Assembly (NCBI RefSeq): GCF_900090325.1 | Contig: NZ_FMHW01000002.1 | Location: forward strand, 5,457,001-5,521,000 | Direction: 5' to 3' | Source of the DNA: Micromonospora pallida | GTDB lineage: Bacteria > Actinomycetota > Actinomycetes > Mycobacteriales > Micromonosporaceae | DNA: 64,000 bases | Shown: in pieces, positions 1-7,891 of the stretch | Layout of the letters: every line of letters starts with the position of its first letter | Numbering within the stretch: position 1 is the stretch's first letter | The notes under the pieces: model-generated | The model's database searches: none | What the model saw: only the letters and a program-made list of their open reading frames with translations | What the model was told of the DNA's origin: nothing | Made by a program: the position numbers and the translations under genes

Positions 1-170
1 GCGTACAGGACACCGAAGACGAAGTAGTAGACCGCGCCCAGCCCGAGCGGTTCGATCAGCGACCAGAGGTAGCCGAGCACCGATCGCTGGTACTTCACCG
101 CCAGGTCGCGGTGGACCAGGATGCGCAGGGCGTTGCGGTGCGACCACAGGGCCGCGACACCGGTCGCCAC
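1..170 (-). CDS. ABC-2 type polysaccharide export permease, N-terminal fragment
   Basis: Only the first 56 codons are present; the gene runs off the left edge. The start is a GTG at 170 with a GGGAGG ribosome site about 7 bases upstream. The peptide has the typical amino end of Wzm/TagG-type permeases: an amphipathic helix, then the RDLAVKYQRSVLGYLWSLIE segment that lies before the first membrane helix, then a hydrophobic stretch (LGLGAVYYFVFGVLY). Members of this family form the membrane channel that exports undecaprenyl-linked polysaccharide or teichoic-acid-like polymers, together with an ATPase normally encoded next door, outside this window. The substrate cannot be told from this fragment. 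Confidence 0.8.
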   Translation of the reverse strand, partial: MATGVAALWSHRNALRILVHRDLAVKYQRSVLGYLWSLIEPLGLGAVYYFVFGVLY

Positions 171-248
171 CGTCGCCTCCCGCCCCGGCGGGCATCCCGG
201 CGACCGGCTCGCCGTGATGTCGCTACGCGGGTGGCCGGTCGCTCCGGC

Positions 249-1619
249 TCAGCACTCGATCACGTTGACCGCGAGACCCCCGCGTGCCGTCTCCTTGTAC
301 TTGACCTTCATGTCGGCGCCGGTCTCCCGCATCGTCTTGATCACCTTGTCCAGGGAGACCACGTGCACCCCGTCGCCCCGCAACGCCAGCCGGACCGCCG
401 TGATCGCCTTGATGCTAGCCACCGCGTTCCGCTCGATGCAGGGGATCTGCACCAGACCCCCGACCGGGTCACAGGTCAGACCGAGGTTGTGTTCCATGCC
501 GATCTCGGCGGCGTTCTCCACCTGCGCCGGGGTGCCACCCAGCGCCTCGGCCAGCCCGGCCGCCGCCATCGAGCACGCCGACCCGACCTCGCCCTGGCAG
601 CCGACCTCGGCCCCGGAGATCGAGGCGTTCTCCTTGAACAGCACCCCGATCGCGCCGGCCGCCAGAAGGAACCGGACCACACCCTCGTCGTTCGCGCCGG
701 GCACGAAGCGGGCGTAGTAGTGCAGCACCGCCGGGATGATCCCGGCCGCCCCGTTGGTGGGCGCGGTCACCACCCGCCCACCGGCCGCGTTCTCCTCGTT
801 CACCGCCAGGGCGAACAGGGTCACCCAGTCCATCACCCGCAGCGGGTCGGCGCTGCCGGCGTCCGCCTCCAGGCCCCGGCGCAGCTCGGCCGCGCGCCGC
901 CGGACCTTCAACCCACCCGGGAGTACGCCGTCGCGGGCGCAGCCCTGCGCGACGCACTCCCGCATCACCCGCCAGATCTCCAGCAGGCCGGTACGGACCT
1001 CCGCCTCGCTGCGCCAGGACAGCTCGTTGGCGAGCATCACCTCGCTGATCGACAGCCCGGTGGCCGTGGTGACGTCCAGCAGCTCCGCGCCGGTGGAGAA
1101 CGGGTACCGGACCCGGGTGGTGTCCGTCCGGATCCGGTCCGCGCCAGCCGCCGCCTCGTCGACCACGAACCCGCCGCCGACCGAATAGTACGTACGGGTA
1201 CGCAGCTCACGGCCGTCCGCGTCGTACGCGCTGAAAGTCATCCCGTTCGGGTGGTACGGCAGCGACCGCCGCCGGTGCAGCACCAGGTCCCGGTCGGGGT
1301 CGAAGTCGATCTCGTGTACGTCGAACAGGCTCAGCCGCCGGTCGGCACGGACCTGGTCGACCCGGGGACCGACGCCGTCGGTGTCGACCGTCTCCGGCAA
1401 CTCGCCGGCCAGGCCGAGCAGCACCGCGCGGTCGCTGCCGTGGCCGTGTCCGGTCGCGCCGAGCGACCCGAACAGTTCGGCCCGCACCCGCGCGGTGTCG
1501 GCGAGCAGCCCGTCAGCCTTGAGCCCACCCACGAAAGTCCGCGCGGCGCGCATCGGACCCACCGTGTGTGAGCTGGACGGCCCGATGCCGACACTGAAGA
1601 GATCGAAGACGCTGATCAT
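249..1619 (-). CDS. sdaA: L-serine ammonia-lyase, single-chain iron-sulfur type
   Basis: Converts L-serine to pyruvate and ammonia in the cytosol. At 456 aa it has the usual length of the single-chain type 2 enzyme. The N-terminus carries the signature [14 protein letters not shown] (residues 13-26). Cys341, Cys383 (in GLTCDPVGG) and Cys394 (in IPCIERN) fit the three ligands of the [4Fe-4S] cluster, and the protein ends in cysteine (Cys456), matching the tail-in-mouth terminal cysteine known for the Legionella enzyme. Start chosen at the ATG at 1619 because GGGAGAAG lies 8 bases upstream; the frame stays open further upstream but that part does not resemble the family. It stands alone, convergent with nothing close by. 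Confidence 0.95.
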   Translation of the reverse strand: MISVFDLFSVGIGPSSSHTVGPMRAARTFVGGLKADGLLADTARVRAELFGSLGATGHGHGSDRAVLLGLAGELPETVDTDGVGPRVDQVRADRRLSLFDVHEIDFDPDRDLVLHRRRSLPYHPNGMTFSAYDADGRELRTRTYYSVGGGFVVDEAAAGADRIRTDTTRVRYPFSTGAELLDVTTATGLSISEVMLANELSWRSEAEVRTGLLEIWRVMRECVAQGCARDGVLPGGLKVRRRAAELRRGLEADAGSADPLRVMDWVTLFALAVNEENAAGGRVVTAPTNGAAGIIPAVLHYYARFVPGANDEGVVRFLLAAGAIGVLFKENASISGAEVGCQGEVGSACSMAAAGLAEALGGTPAQVENAAEIGMEHNLGLTCDPVGGLVQIPCIERNAVASIKAITAVRLALRGDGVHVVSLDKVIKTMRETGADMKVKYKETARGGLAVNVIEC

Positions 1620-1885
1620 GATCCGCACTTCTCCCATCGGCCCCCAATGACGTCGGCGGGGCCGCCGGCGAGCGTACCCGCCCTGGTCGCGGTTACCCAG
1701 GTCGGTCATCGCCACACCCATTGCGATCGATGCCGTACGGGGCGCGTCACCCCATTCCGGGACGGGTAAGTACCTACGGGTACGCCGGTGGCAATCCACC
1801 TCGGGACTGAGGGCGCGGTGGCACGCCCCACCTACCGTGGATTACAGAGGCGGCCAAAGCGCCGCAGAAGTGGGAGTAGACGACG

Positions 1886-2089
1886 ATGAGTCGCAAACTG
1901 GTCCGGCCCCGACAGGGGCGCATGCTCGCCGGTGTCTGCGCTGGCCTGGGTCAGCGGTTCGGCATGTCCGCCGGAATGGTCCGACTGCTGTTCGTGCTGT
2001 CGGTGCTGCTGCCCGGCACCCAGGTGATCGTCTACCTGGTGCTCTGGCTCCTGATGCCCAACGAGGACCGGTACGCCGTCCAGTACTGA
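1886..2089 (+). CDS. PspC domain small membrane protein
   Basis: A 67-aa protein with the PspC fold: a basic N-terminus (RKLVRPRQGRMLAGVCAGLG) followed by a single long hydrophobic segment (residues about 28-58, MVRLLFVLSVLLPG then VIVYLVLWLLMP). PspC proteins are membrane-stress sensors or stress-response partners; actinobacteria carry several short stand-alone versions whose exact role is not settled. The ATG is preceded by GTAGACGACG, a weak ribosome site. It is followed within 45 bases by a strong hairpin terminator, so it is probably a single-gene transcript. Confidence 0.88.
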   Translation: MSRKLVRPRQGRMLAGVCAGLGQRFGMSAGMVRLLFVLSVLLPGTQVIVYLVLWLLMPNEDRYAVQY

Positions 2090-2130
2090 CCCCCCGCCGC
2101 CACGACGACGTGGCACGACTCCAACGACCA

Positions 2131-2166
2131 ACGGCGCCCGCCCCGGTGATTCGGGGCGGGCGCCGT
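2131..2166. terminator. Strong bidirectional hairpin terminator
   Basis: Perfect 15-bp arms (2131-2145 and 2152-2166) around a 6-base loop, all G/C apart from the outer A/T pair. It lies between the convergent PspC gene and the DUF4230 gene and could end transcription from both sides. There is no U-run, as is common in high-GC actinobacteria. Confidence 0.85.
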
Positions 2167-2277
2167 GCCGTTCGCGGTTGCTCCTGTGTTGCGGCTGCTC
2201 CCGGTCCGGCTGCGGTCGGCTCGACCGGCTCTGGCCGTCGCGGACTGGCGGCTCAGACCGGCTCGACCGGCTCGGGC

Positions 2278-3039
2278 TCAGGGCGCGGCGTAGGTGACGG
2301 TGACCGTCTGGTAGCCGAGCGAACGGAGCAACCCCTCCAGCATCTTGCGGGTGTTTGCCTCGGCGCGGGCGGCGAGCCCACTGTCCCGGGCGGCGGCGGT
2401 GATCCGCTCCTCGGCGAGACGGTAGACCTCCCGCTGTCGGTTCGGGTCGTTGGCGAAGACGTCCCCGAGCCGGTTGAGCAGGCCGCGCTTCTCGGCGAAG
2501 ACGTAGCTCTTCTCGATGTCGAGGTTCGTGTCGCCGAGCTGCGGAGCAGGCAGGACGATCTCCACGGACTTTCCGTCGGCCGACTGCTTCACCGCCCCCT
2601 CACCGATCTTCGAGAAGTCGACGTACGCCTCGACGCTGCCCGCGCCGACGAAGAGGGTGCGCTCGTTGACCAGGAAGTCTGGGACGTACTTCCGGTCGGA
2701 CTCCAGGTCGACGACGACCTGGAAGTTGCCCTCGGCGGCCACGTACCGGCTGAGGTCCTGGATCGACTTCAGCAGGGGCGGCTGGGAACGGTCGGTCGTC
2801 TCCTCGGCGAACGGGTTGCGCCAGCTCGGCCAGAGGCCGGTCACCTGGGTGCCGAGCAGGACCACCACGGCCAGCGCGGCGGCCCCCAGCACCAGGATCA
2901 GCCCGCGCGACAGGCCCCGGCGACCGGCGTCGGCGGGCTCTTCGGTCCCGACGGCCGGCGCCGGCTCCGTTGACGACGTGCTGGCCGGAAACTCCGGGAA
3001 CTCACGCGTGGGCTGGTTGACATCGCCCTTACCGGACAT
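2278..3039 (-). CDS. DUF4230 membrane-anchored protein
   Basis: A 253-aa protein with a cytosolic acidic/proline-rich N-terminus (to about residue 45), one transmembrane helix (GLILVLGAAALAVVVLLGTQV), and an extracytoplasmic domain of the DUF4230 family containing the typical segments SRYVAAEGNFQVVVDLE and DFSKIGEGAVKQ and a C-terminal helix rich in Arg/Glu. The family's biochemical function is unknown. Start chosen at the ATG at 3039 with GAGG 6 bases upstream; the frame is open to 3252 but the extra part is not family-like. It is a single gene read away from the MarR gene upstream. Confidence 0.85.
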   Translation of the reverse strand: MSGKGDVNQPTREFPEFPASTSSTEPAPAVGTEEPADAGRRGLSRGLILVLGAAALAVVVLLGTQVTGLWPSWRNPFAEETTDRSQPPLLKSIQDLSRYVAAEGNFQVVVDLESDRKYVPDFLVNERTLFVGAGSVEAYVDFSKIGEGAVKQSADGKSVEIVLPAPQLGDTNLDIEKSYVFAEKRGLLNRLGDVFANDPNRQREVYRLAEERITAAARDSGLAARAEANTRKMLEGLLRSLGYQTVTVTYAAP

Positions 3040-3193
3040 CGCCCTCACCGTCCTCGGTCGTGACATCGCTACCTGAGAATGACGGTACGTCCCGGGTACG
3101 ACGAGCGCCCGTTGAGCGGAACTCGGGAACCAGCGCCCGACAGTGGCCTCGTTCGGGTCCGCTACGCGTGCGGCGCACGTGGGCGCCGTCCCG

Positions 3194-3682
3194 TCAGCAG
3201 CTCTGGGCGGGCCCGGGGTGGGGTAGCTGGCACCAGCCAGCGGCGGCCACAACCCGTTCGGCGATGGCGGTCAACTGGGCGATCTCGTCCTGGTCGAGCT
3301 GGTCGACGAGGACGTCGCGGATGGTTTCGACGTGGCCCGGCGCGGCTGCGGCGACCGCGGCGTAACCCTGGTCGGTCAGTCGGACCATGGTGCCGCGGGC
3401 GTCGGCGGAGCATTCGAAGCGGGTGATCAGCCCTCGTTGTTCCATGCGGCGTAGCTGGTGGGCGATGCGGCTACGGTCCCACCCGAGCCAGATGGCCAGG
3501 TTCCGCACGCGTAGGGTCCGCCCTTCGGCTTCGGAGAGCAGCGCCAGCACCTCGTAGTCGGGACGGGAGATGCCGGCTTCACTGAGCTGGCGGTCGACGG
3601 CGACCTCCACGACGCGATGCATCCGCAGGTAGGCCCGCCACATGCGGCTCTCCTGCTCGTCCAGCCAGGGCGGCTCGGTCAT
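3194..3682 (-). CDS. MarR family transcriptional regulator
   Basis: A 162-aa winged-helix regulator. The N-terminal dimer helix (LDEQESRMWRAYLRMHRV) is followed by the recognition region (LRVRNLAIWLGWDRSRIAHQ) and the wing (GLITRFECSADARGTMVRLT). It lies divergent to an azoreductase gene with 103 bases between the two starts, and that gap holds repeated inverted sites fitting its operator. The likely arrangement is a redox- or quinone-responsive repressor of itself and of the azoreductase; that is inferred from the layout and from homologous MarR-azoreductase pairs. A cysteine-containing tail (GWCQLPHPGPAQSC) might take part in sensing, but this is speculative. Confidence 0.92.
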   Translation of the reverse strand: MTEPPWLDEQESRMWRAYLRMHRVVEVAVDRQLSEAGISRPDYEVLALLSEAEGRTLRVRNLAIWLGWDRSRIAHQLRRMEQRGLITRFECSADARGTMVRLTDQGYAAVAAAAPGHVETIRDVLVDQLDQDEIAQLTAIAERVVAAAGWCQLPHPGPAQSC

Positions 3683-3703
3683 ACATCACACTCTACCCCC
3701 GGT

Positions 3704-3763
3704 TTGTTGACGCATCAGCATCTTCCGTCGTAGGTTCGCTGACGCATCAGCAATTTGCTGACG
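3704..3763. promoter_or_regulatory. Putative MarR operator cluster in the divergent promoter
   Basis: Two sites share the core TGACGCATCAGC: gttgacgcatcagc at 3706-3719 and the exact inverted repeat gctga-cgca-tcagc at 3738-3751. A further half-site gctgacg starts at 3757, 23 bases before the azoreductase start. Centre-to-centre spacing of the two full sites is 32 bases, three helical turns. The position between the divergent MarR and azoreductase genes supports autoregulation plus control of the reductase. Confidence 0.75.
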
Positions 3764-3785
3764 ACCATGATTCGAGGAGATCACC

Positions 3786-4421
3786 ATGTCGTTGTTCCGG
3801 CTCGACGCGAGCATCCGGGTAGAGGGTTCGCACAGCCGCGAGATCGCCGACATCGTGGAAGACGAGTGGCGCGCCGCACACCCGGACGACACGATCGTGC
3901 GCCGCCATCTCGGCACCGAGCCGCTGCCCTCGACGACCTGGGCCGACGCGGTGACGGCCGGCTACCTCCCGGCGGAGAAGCGCACGGCCGAGCAGCAGGC
4001 GGCGGTGGCGCTGGCGGCACAGCTCACCGACGAGCTGGCCGCCGCTGACGCGTTGCTGTTCGCGGTCCCGCTCTACAACTTCGGTGTCTCCCAGCACTTC
4101 AAGACCTGGGTCGACACGGTGATCACCGACCCGCGCATGGGCCCTGGCGCCACGCCGCTCCTCGCCGGCAAGCCGGCCGTGCTGGTCACGGTGCGCGGGG
4201 GTGCCTACGGAAGCGGAACTCCCCGGGAGGGCTGGGACCACGCCACCCCGTGGATGCGCCGCATCCTCGCCGACGTGTGGCAGCTCGACCTGAAGGTGGT
4301 CGAGGCCGAGTTCACCCTCGTCGGAGTCAACCCCGCCCTGGACGAGTTCAAGGACCTGGCCGCCCAGTTGCGTACCCAGGCCGAGGACCTGGCCCGCTCG
4401 CACGGCCGCGCCCTGCGCTGA
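3786..4421 (+). CDS. azoR: FMN-dependent NADH-azoreductase (flavodoxin-fold)
   Basis: A 211-aa flavodoxin-like oxidoreductase that reduces azo compounds and quinones by two-electron transfer from NAD(P)H. Visible features are the N-terminal phosphate-binding strand (LFRLDASIRVEGSHSR), the FMN-contact loop AVPLYNFGVSQHFKTWVD near residues 97-114, and the TVRGGAYG loop near 138. The ATG is preceded by CGAGGAG. It is transcribed divergently from the MarR gene with operator-like repeats in between, so it is probably the target of that repressor and induced by quinones or related electrophiles. Confidence 0.9.
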   Translation: MSLFRLDASIRVEGSHSREIADIVEDEWRAAHPDDTIVRRHLGTEPLPSTTWADAVTAGYLPAEKRTAEQQAAVALAAQLTDELAAADALLFAVPLYNFGVSQHFKTWVDTVITDPRMGPGATPLLAGKPAVLVTVRGGAYGSGTPREGWDHATPWMRRILADVWQLDLKVVEAEFTLVGVNPALDEFKDLAAQLRTQAEDLARSHGRALR

Positions 4422-4456
4422 AGGCCCGACCCCACCCCTGCCCCACCCCCCGCCCT

Positions 4457-4532
4457 CGTCGATCATGGAGTTAGGGCACCGCCCAAACCTCGTAATCGTC
4501 ACCAATCAGGCGCCACAACTCCATGATCGACG
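4457..4532. repeat. Dispersed palindromic element, family A copy 1
   Basis: Perfect 16-bp arms (cgtcgatcatggagtt at 4457-4472 and its complement at 4517-4532) enclose 44 bases. The whole element is closely similar, in opposite orientation, to 11398-11473, including the loop sequence, so it is a dispersed repeat and not just a hairpin. It lies between the convergent azoR and acyl-CoA dehydrogenase genes and may also act as a terminator. Confidence 0.85.
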
Positions 4533-4563
4533 GGGTGGGTCTTCGGGACGGGGCGAACGAGGG

Positions 4564-5730
4564 TCAGGTGAAGGCGGCGATGCCGGTGAGCTTTTGGCCG
4601 ACGATCAACTGGTGGATCTCCGAGGTGCCCTCGTAGGTGAGCACGCTCTCCAGGTTGTCGCCGTGCCGCATCACCGGGTACTCCCCGGAGACGCCGTTCG
4701 CGCCGAGGATCGTGCGGCACTGCCGGGCGATGGCCAGCGCCTCCCGGACGTTGTTCAGCTTGCCGACGCTGACCTGCTCCGGGCGCAGCCCGCCCGCGTC
4801 GGCCAGCCGGCCGAGGTGCAGGGCGAGCAGGTACCCCTTCTGCCACTCCACCGCCATGTCGGCGAGCTTGGCCTGGGTGAGCTGGAAACCGGCGATCGGG
4901 CGGCCGAACTGGGTACGGGTGGTCGCGTACCGAAGGGTCGTCTCCAGGCACTCGCGGGCCGCGCCGAGCGCGCCCCAGACGATGCCGTACCGGGCCTCGG
5001 TGAGGCAGCTCAGCGGGGCCTTCAACCCGGCCGCCTCGGGCAGCAGGGCGTCCGCCGGGAGCCGGACGTCGTCGAGCGAGATCTCCCCGGTCACCGAGGC
5101 ACGCAGCGACATCTTCCGCCGGATCTCCCGGGTGGTCACCCCGGGCGTGTCCATCGGTACGGCGAACCCGCGCACGCCCTCCTCGGTGCGGGCCCAGATC
5201 ACCGCCACGTCGGCGACCGGCGCGTTGGTGATCCACATCTTGCCGCCGTTGAGCACCCAGTCGTCGCCGGCCCGGCGGGCCCGGGTCGCCATCGACGCCG
5301 GGTCGGAGCCGTGGTCCGGCTCGGTCAGCCCGAAGCAGCCGATCGCCTCGCCGGTCGCCATCGGGGGCAGCCAACGCTGCTTCTGCTCCTCGCTGCCGTA
5401 GCGCCAGATGGCGTACATGGCCAGCGAGCCCTGCACCGACACCAGGGACCGGACGCCCGAGTCGCCGGCCTCCAGCTCCAGGCAGGCCAGGCCGTACGCC
5501 ACGGCCGTGGAGCCGGCGCAGCCGTACCCGGTCAGGTGCATGCCGAGCAGGCCGAGCTTGCCGAACTCCCGGGCCAGTTCGCGGGCGGGCACCTCGCCGC
5601 GCTCGTACCACTCGGCGACGTACGGGCGTACCCGGTCGTCGACCAGCCGGCGCACGACGGCGCGGATCTGCCGGTCCTCCTCGCCGAGCGACGAGTCCAG
5701 GTCGAGCAGGTCGATGGAGGGCGTGGTCAT
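4564..5730 (-). CDS. Acyl-CoA dehydrogenase, glutaryl-CoA dehydrogenase type
   Basis: A 388-aa flavoenzyme matching glutaryl-CoA dehydrogenases closely along its length. Conserved blocks are GVRSLVSVQGSLAMYAIW (with the Arg that in the human enzyme contacts the glutaryl carboxylate), CFGLTEPDHGSDPASM (FAD binding), WVLNGGKMWITNAPVAD, and LTYEGTSEIHQLIVGQ with Glu367 as the expected catalytic base. The known reaction is oxidative decarboxylation of glutaryl-CoA to crotonyl-CoA in lysine and tryptophan breakdown. A non-decarboxylating relative cannot be excluded. Start ATG at 5730. No pathway partner lies beside it. Confidence 0.88.
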   Translation of the reverse strand: MTTPSIDLLDLDSSLGEEDRQIRAVVRRLVDDRVRPYVAEWYERGEVPARELAREFGKLGLLGMHLTGYGCAGSTAVAYGLACLELEAGDSGVRSLVSVQGSLAMYAIWRYGSEEQKQRWLPPMATGEAIGCFGLTEPDHGSDPASMATRARRAGDDWVLNGGKMWITNAPVADVAVIWARTEEGVRGFAVPMDTPGVTTREIRRKMSLRASVTGEISLDDVRLPADALLPEAAGLKAPLSCLTEARYGIVWGALGAARECLETTLRYATTRTQFGRPIAGFQLTQAKLADMAVEWQKGYLLALHLGRLADAGGLRPEQVSVGKLNNVREALAIARQCRTILGANGVSGEYPVMRHGDNLESVLTYEGTSEIHQLIVGQKLTGIAAFT

Positions 5731-5772
5731 GCCGTCACCCTAACGACTCCTCAGGCGCGGCCGCGACGGCCA

Positions 5773-6078
5773 CTACTCGGAGTGACCGCTCAGGACGAGC
5801 ACCCGGGCGTGGATCTGGTTGCGCTGCTGGAGGGCGGCGCGCAGCGCCCGGTGCAGCCCGTCCTCCAGGTAGAGCCCGCCGTTCCACTGCACCACGTGCG
5901 GGAAGAGATCGCCGTAGAAGGTGGAGTCCTCGGCGAGGAGCTTGTCCAGCGCCAACTCCCGCTTGGTGGTGATGAGCTGGTCGAGGCGGAGCGGACGCGG
6001 CGGGATCTCGGCCCACTGCTTGAGGGTGAGGTGGTGCTCCGGGTAGGGACGCCCGTCCCGGACCGCTCTGAAGATCAC
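5773..6078 (-). CDS. Conserved actinobacterial protein of unknown function
   Basis: About 101 aa, recognisable as a family conserved in streptomycetes and micromonosporas with the blocks GRPYPEH, PPRPLRLDQLITTKRELAL and AEDSTFYGDLFPHVVQW, ending LYLEDGLHRALRAALQQR. I recall no demonstrated function; some database entries of this type carry VapB-like labels, which I do not rely on. Start placed at the GTG at 6078, with GGGGAG 9 bases upstream; an ATG at 6117 in the same frame would add 13 residues not typical of the family. It lies 42 bases downstream of the acyl-CoA dehydrogenase start, on the same strand. Confidence 0.72.
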   Translation of the reverse strand: MIFRAVRDGRPYPEHHLTLKQWAEIPPRPLRLDQLITTKRELALDKLLAEDSTFYGDLFPHVVQWNGGLYLEDGLHRALRAALQQRNQIHARVLVLSGHSE

Positions 6079-6226
6079 GACAGCACGCTCCCCTCCCTTT
6101 GCCGAGTCGGCCGGCACCCCGCCAGCCGAGGGCCGCGGCGTGACACCGCGACCCAGCGGTATTCGATGACCTTGTCAGCCTAGCCGCCCCCGCCACTTCG
6201 CATTTTGCTCCCTCTTGTCAGTTTCG

Positions 6227-6868
6227 CTACTCAGCCGCTGCCCCGATGTCACGAGTGGGTGGCACTCGTCCCCAACGTCCCCGGTGCACCACCTCGTCCA
6301 CCGGACGACGTCCCCGACGCAGGGACGGTGACCGCTGGTCCGACGCCCGGTAACCGATGGTGATCGCGCCGATCGGGGTGAACTCGGCCGGAACCTCGAA
6401 CGCCGCCCGGTACGCGGCGGTGCGCTCCGGCGGGATGCCGAAGAAGCACGCGCCCAGGCCCTCGTCCACGGCAGTGAGCAGCATCAACAGCGCCGCGAAC
6501 CCGGTGTCGACGTACCAGTACGGCACCGGCCAGCGCTCCTCGGCGCGGTCCGTCCAACCCTTGTCCGGTTCGGCGTACCGGTCGAGGTAGACGTCCCGGT
6601 TGGCGTGCGGCACCACGATCAGCGGGGCCCGCCGCATCCCGGTCAGCCAGCGGTCCCGGCCGCCCCGCTCCGGGGTGGCCGCCGACCAGAACCGCTCGCG
6701 GTCGGCCGGGTCGTCCAGCACCAGGAACCCCCAGCCCTGGGCGAACCCGGCCGACGGGGCGCGGACCGCGTGGTCGAGCAACCGGTCGACCACCTCCGGC
6801 GGGACGGGACGGTCCGGGTCGTAGTTGCGCACCATCCGTCGCCGCCGGACAACCTCCGCGAACTCCAT
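6227..6868 (-). CDS. Nitroreductase family protein
   Basis: A 213-aa FMN-dependent reductase. The N-terminus has the family's RRRRMVRNYDPDRPVPPEVV segment and the AVRAPSAGFAQGW FMN-binding loop. WYVDTGFAALLMLLTAVDEGLGACFFGIP matches the region of helix E and the substrate pocket. Enzymes of this family reduce nitro groups or quinones, or act in cofactor or F420 chemistry, so the substrate is open. Start ATG at 6868 with AGGAAGG 6 bases upstream; a longer open frame upstream overlaps the neighbour and is not family-like. It lies 26 bases downstream of the aldose epimerase stop, so the two are likely co-transcribed. Confidence 0.88.
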   Translation of the reverse strand: MEFAEVVRRRRMVRNYDPDRPVPPEVVDRLLDHAVRAPSAGFAQGWGFLVLDDPADRERFWSAATPERGGRDRWLTGMRRAPLIVVPHANRDVYLDRYAEPDKGWTDRAEERWPVPYWYVDTGFAALLMLLTAVDEGLGACFFGIPPERTAAYRAAFEVPAEFTPIGAITIGYRASDQRSPSLRRGRRPVDEVVHRGRWGRVPPTRDIGAAAE

Positions 6869-6894
6869 GTGCGCCTTCCTCTCCATCGGTCGGC

Positions 6895-7824
6895 TCAGGC
6901 CCCGGGGCGGATGCCCCAGGCGCCCCGCCAGGTCTGGCCCGGGGCCAGCGTGATCAGGTCCCGCCCGGAACGGAACGCGTCCGGTGGGCACGTCATCGGC
7001 TCCACCGCCACCGACCGGCGGTGCCGCTCGCCGGTCAGGGCGTCGCCGGTGAAGACCTGCCACCAGCCAAACTCCGCGTCCGCCCAGAGGCGTACCGAGT
7101 CCGTGTCGTCCGGGGCGGCGAGGGTGACCGCCGAGCCGCCGTCGGCCTCCCGCACGAGGTCACCGAAGGTGTTGTCCAGCATCGCGTCGCCGATCGGGCG
7201 CGGCGTGGTCCAGTCGTACTTCGTGCCGGCCACCCGGGCCGCCCCGACCGGCAGCAGCCGGCCGTCCACCACCAGCCGCTTGCGCCCCGGCACCCGCATC
7301 AGCAGGTCGTCCACCGGCACTCCGGGCAGTCGCAGGTACGGGTGCACGGCGAGGCCGAACGGGGCCGGCTCGGCGGCGAGGTTGGTCGCCTCGTGCTCGG
7401 CACGCAGCCCGTCCGCCCCGACGCTCCACCGGGTGCGCAGCCGCAGCCGCCACGGGTACCAGGGCTGCGGGGCCAACTCGTACTCCACGATGACCGCGTC
7501 GTCGGCCTGCTCGACCAGCCGCCACGGCACCCAGTTGACCAGGCCGTGGATGGCGGTGTGCCGGCTCGGCTCGGTCAGCGGCAGCGCGTACGACCGCCCG
7601 TCGAACGTGTACGCGCCGTCCCGTACCCGGTTCGGCCAGGGGGCGAGCACCTGCCCGGCGCAACCGGGGCAGATCTCGTCAGCGGCGTAGCCGTCGACGT
7701 AGTCGACGCCGTCCCGGCGGTACGCCCGCAGTCCACCCCCCACCTCCACGATGACGGCCTGGTGGCCGGCGGCGGCGATGGTCCACTGTGCCCCGGAGGG
7801 CGGCTGCGGGTGGGTGGTCTGCAT
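6895..7824 (-). CDS. Aldose 1-epimerase family protein
   Basis: A 309-aa galactose-mutarotase-fold enzyme that interconverts alpha and beta anomers of sugars. Catalytic landmarks are AIHGLVNW (His, about residue 90), FGLAVHPYLRLPG (the general-acid His) and VAVEPMTCPPDAF (the general-base Glu). PWPNRVRDGAYTFDGR matches the sugar-binding block. The ATG at 7824 was chosen because homology begins there; the open frame extends to 8067 over the 3' end of the MFS gene. The ribosome site is weak (AGGGTCG). Confidence 0.9.
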   Translation of the reverse strand: MQTTHPQPPSGAQWTIAAAGHQAVIVEVGGGLRAYRRDGVDYVDGYAADEICPGCAGQVLAPWPNRVRDGAYTFDGRSYALPLTEPSRHTAIHGLVNWVPWRLVEQADDAVIVEYELAPQPWYPWRLRLRTRWSVGADGLRAEHEATNLAAEPAPFGLAVHPYLRLPGVPVDDLLMRVPGRKRLVVDGRLLPVGAARVAGTKYDWTTPRPIGDAMLDNTFGDLVREADGGSAVTLAAPDDTDSVRLWADAEFGWWQVFTGDALTGERHRRSVAVEPMTCPPDAFRSGRDLITLAPGQTWRGAWGIRPGA

Positions 7825-7891
7825 GCCGGCGACCCTAGTGCCTGGGCCCGGCTCCGCGCCGGTCGCCGCCTGGGGGACGGATCGAGCCGTC

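Noticed and set aside
111-1571. 486-codon open frame on the plus strand opposite serine dehydratase
   Set aside because: Antisense to a clear sdaA gene; composition is an Arg/His/Asp-rich shadow typical of high-GC antisense frames, with no family motif.
1620-1885. Possible riboswitch or leader RNA between sdaA and the PspC gene
   Set aside because: Only a short tacctacgggtacg-type repeat was seen; no recognised glycine or other riboswitch core.
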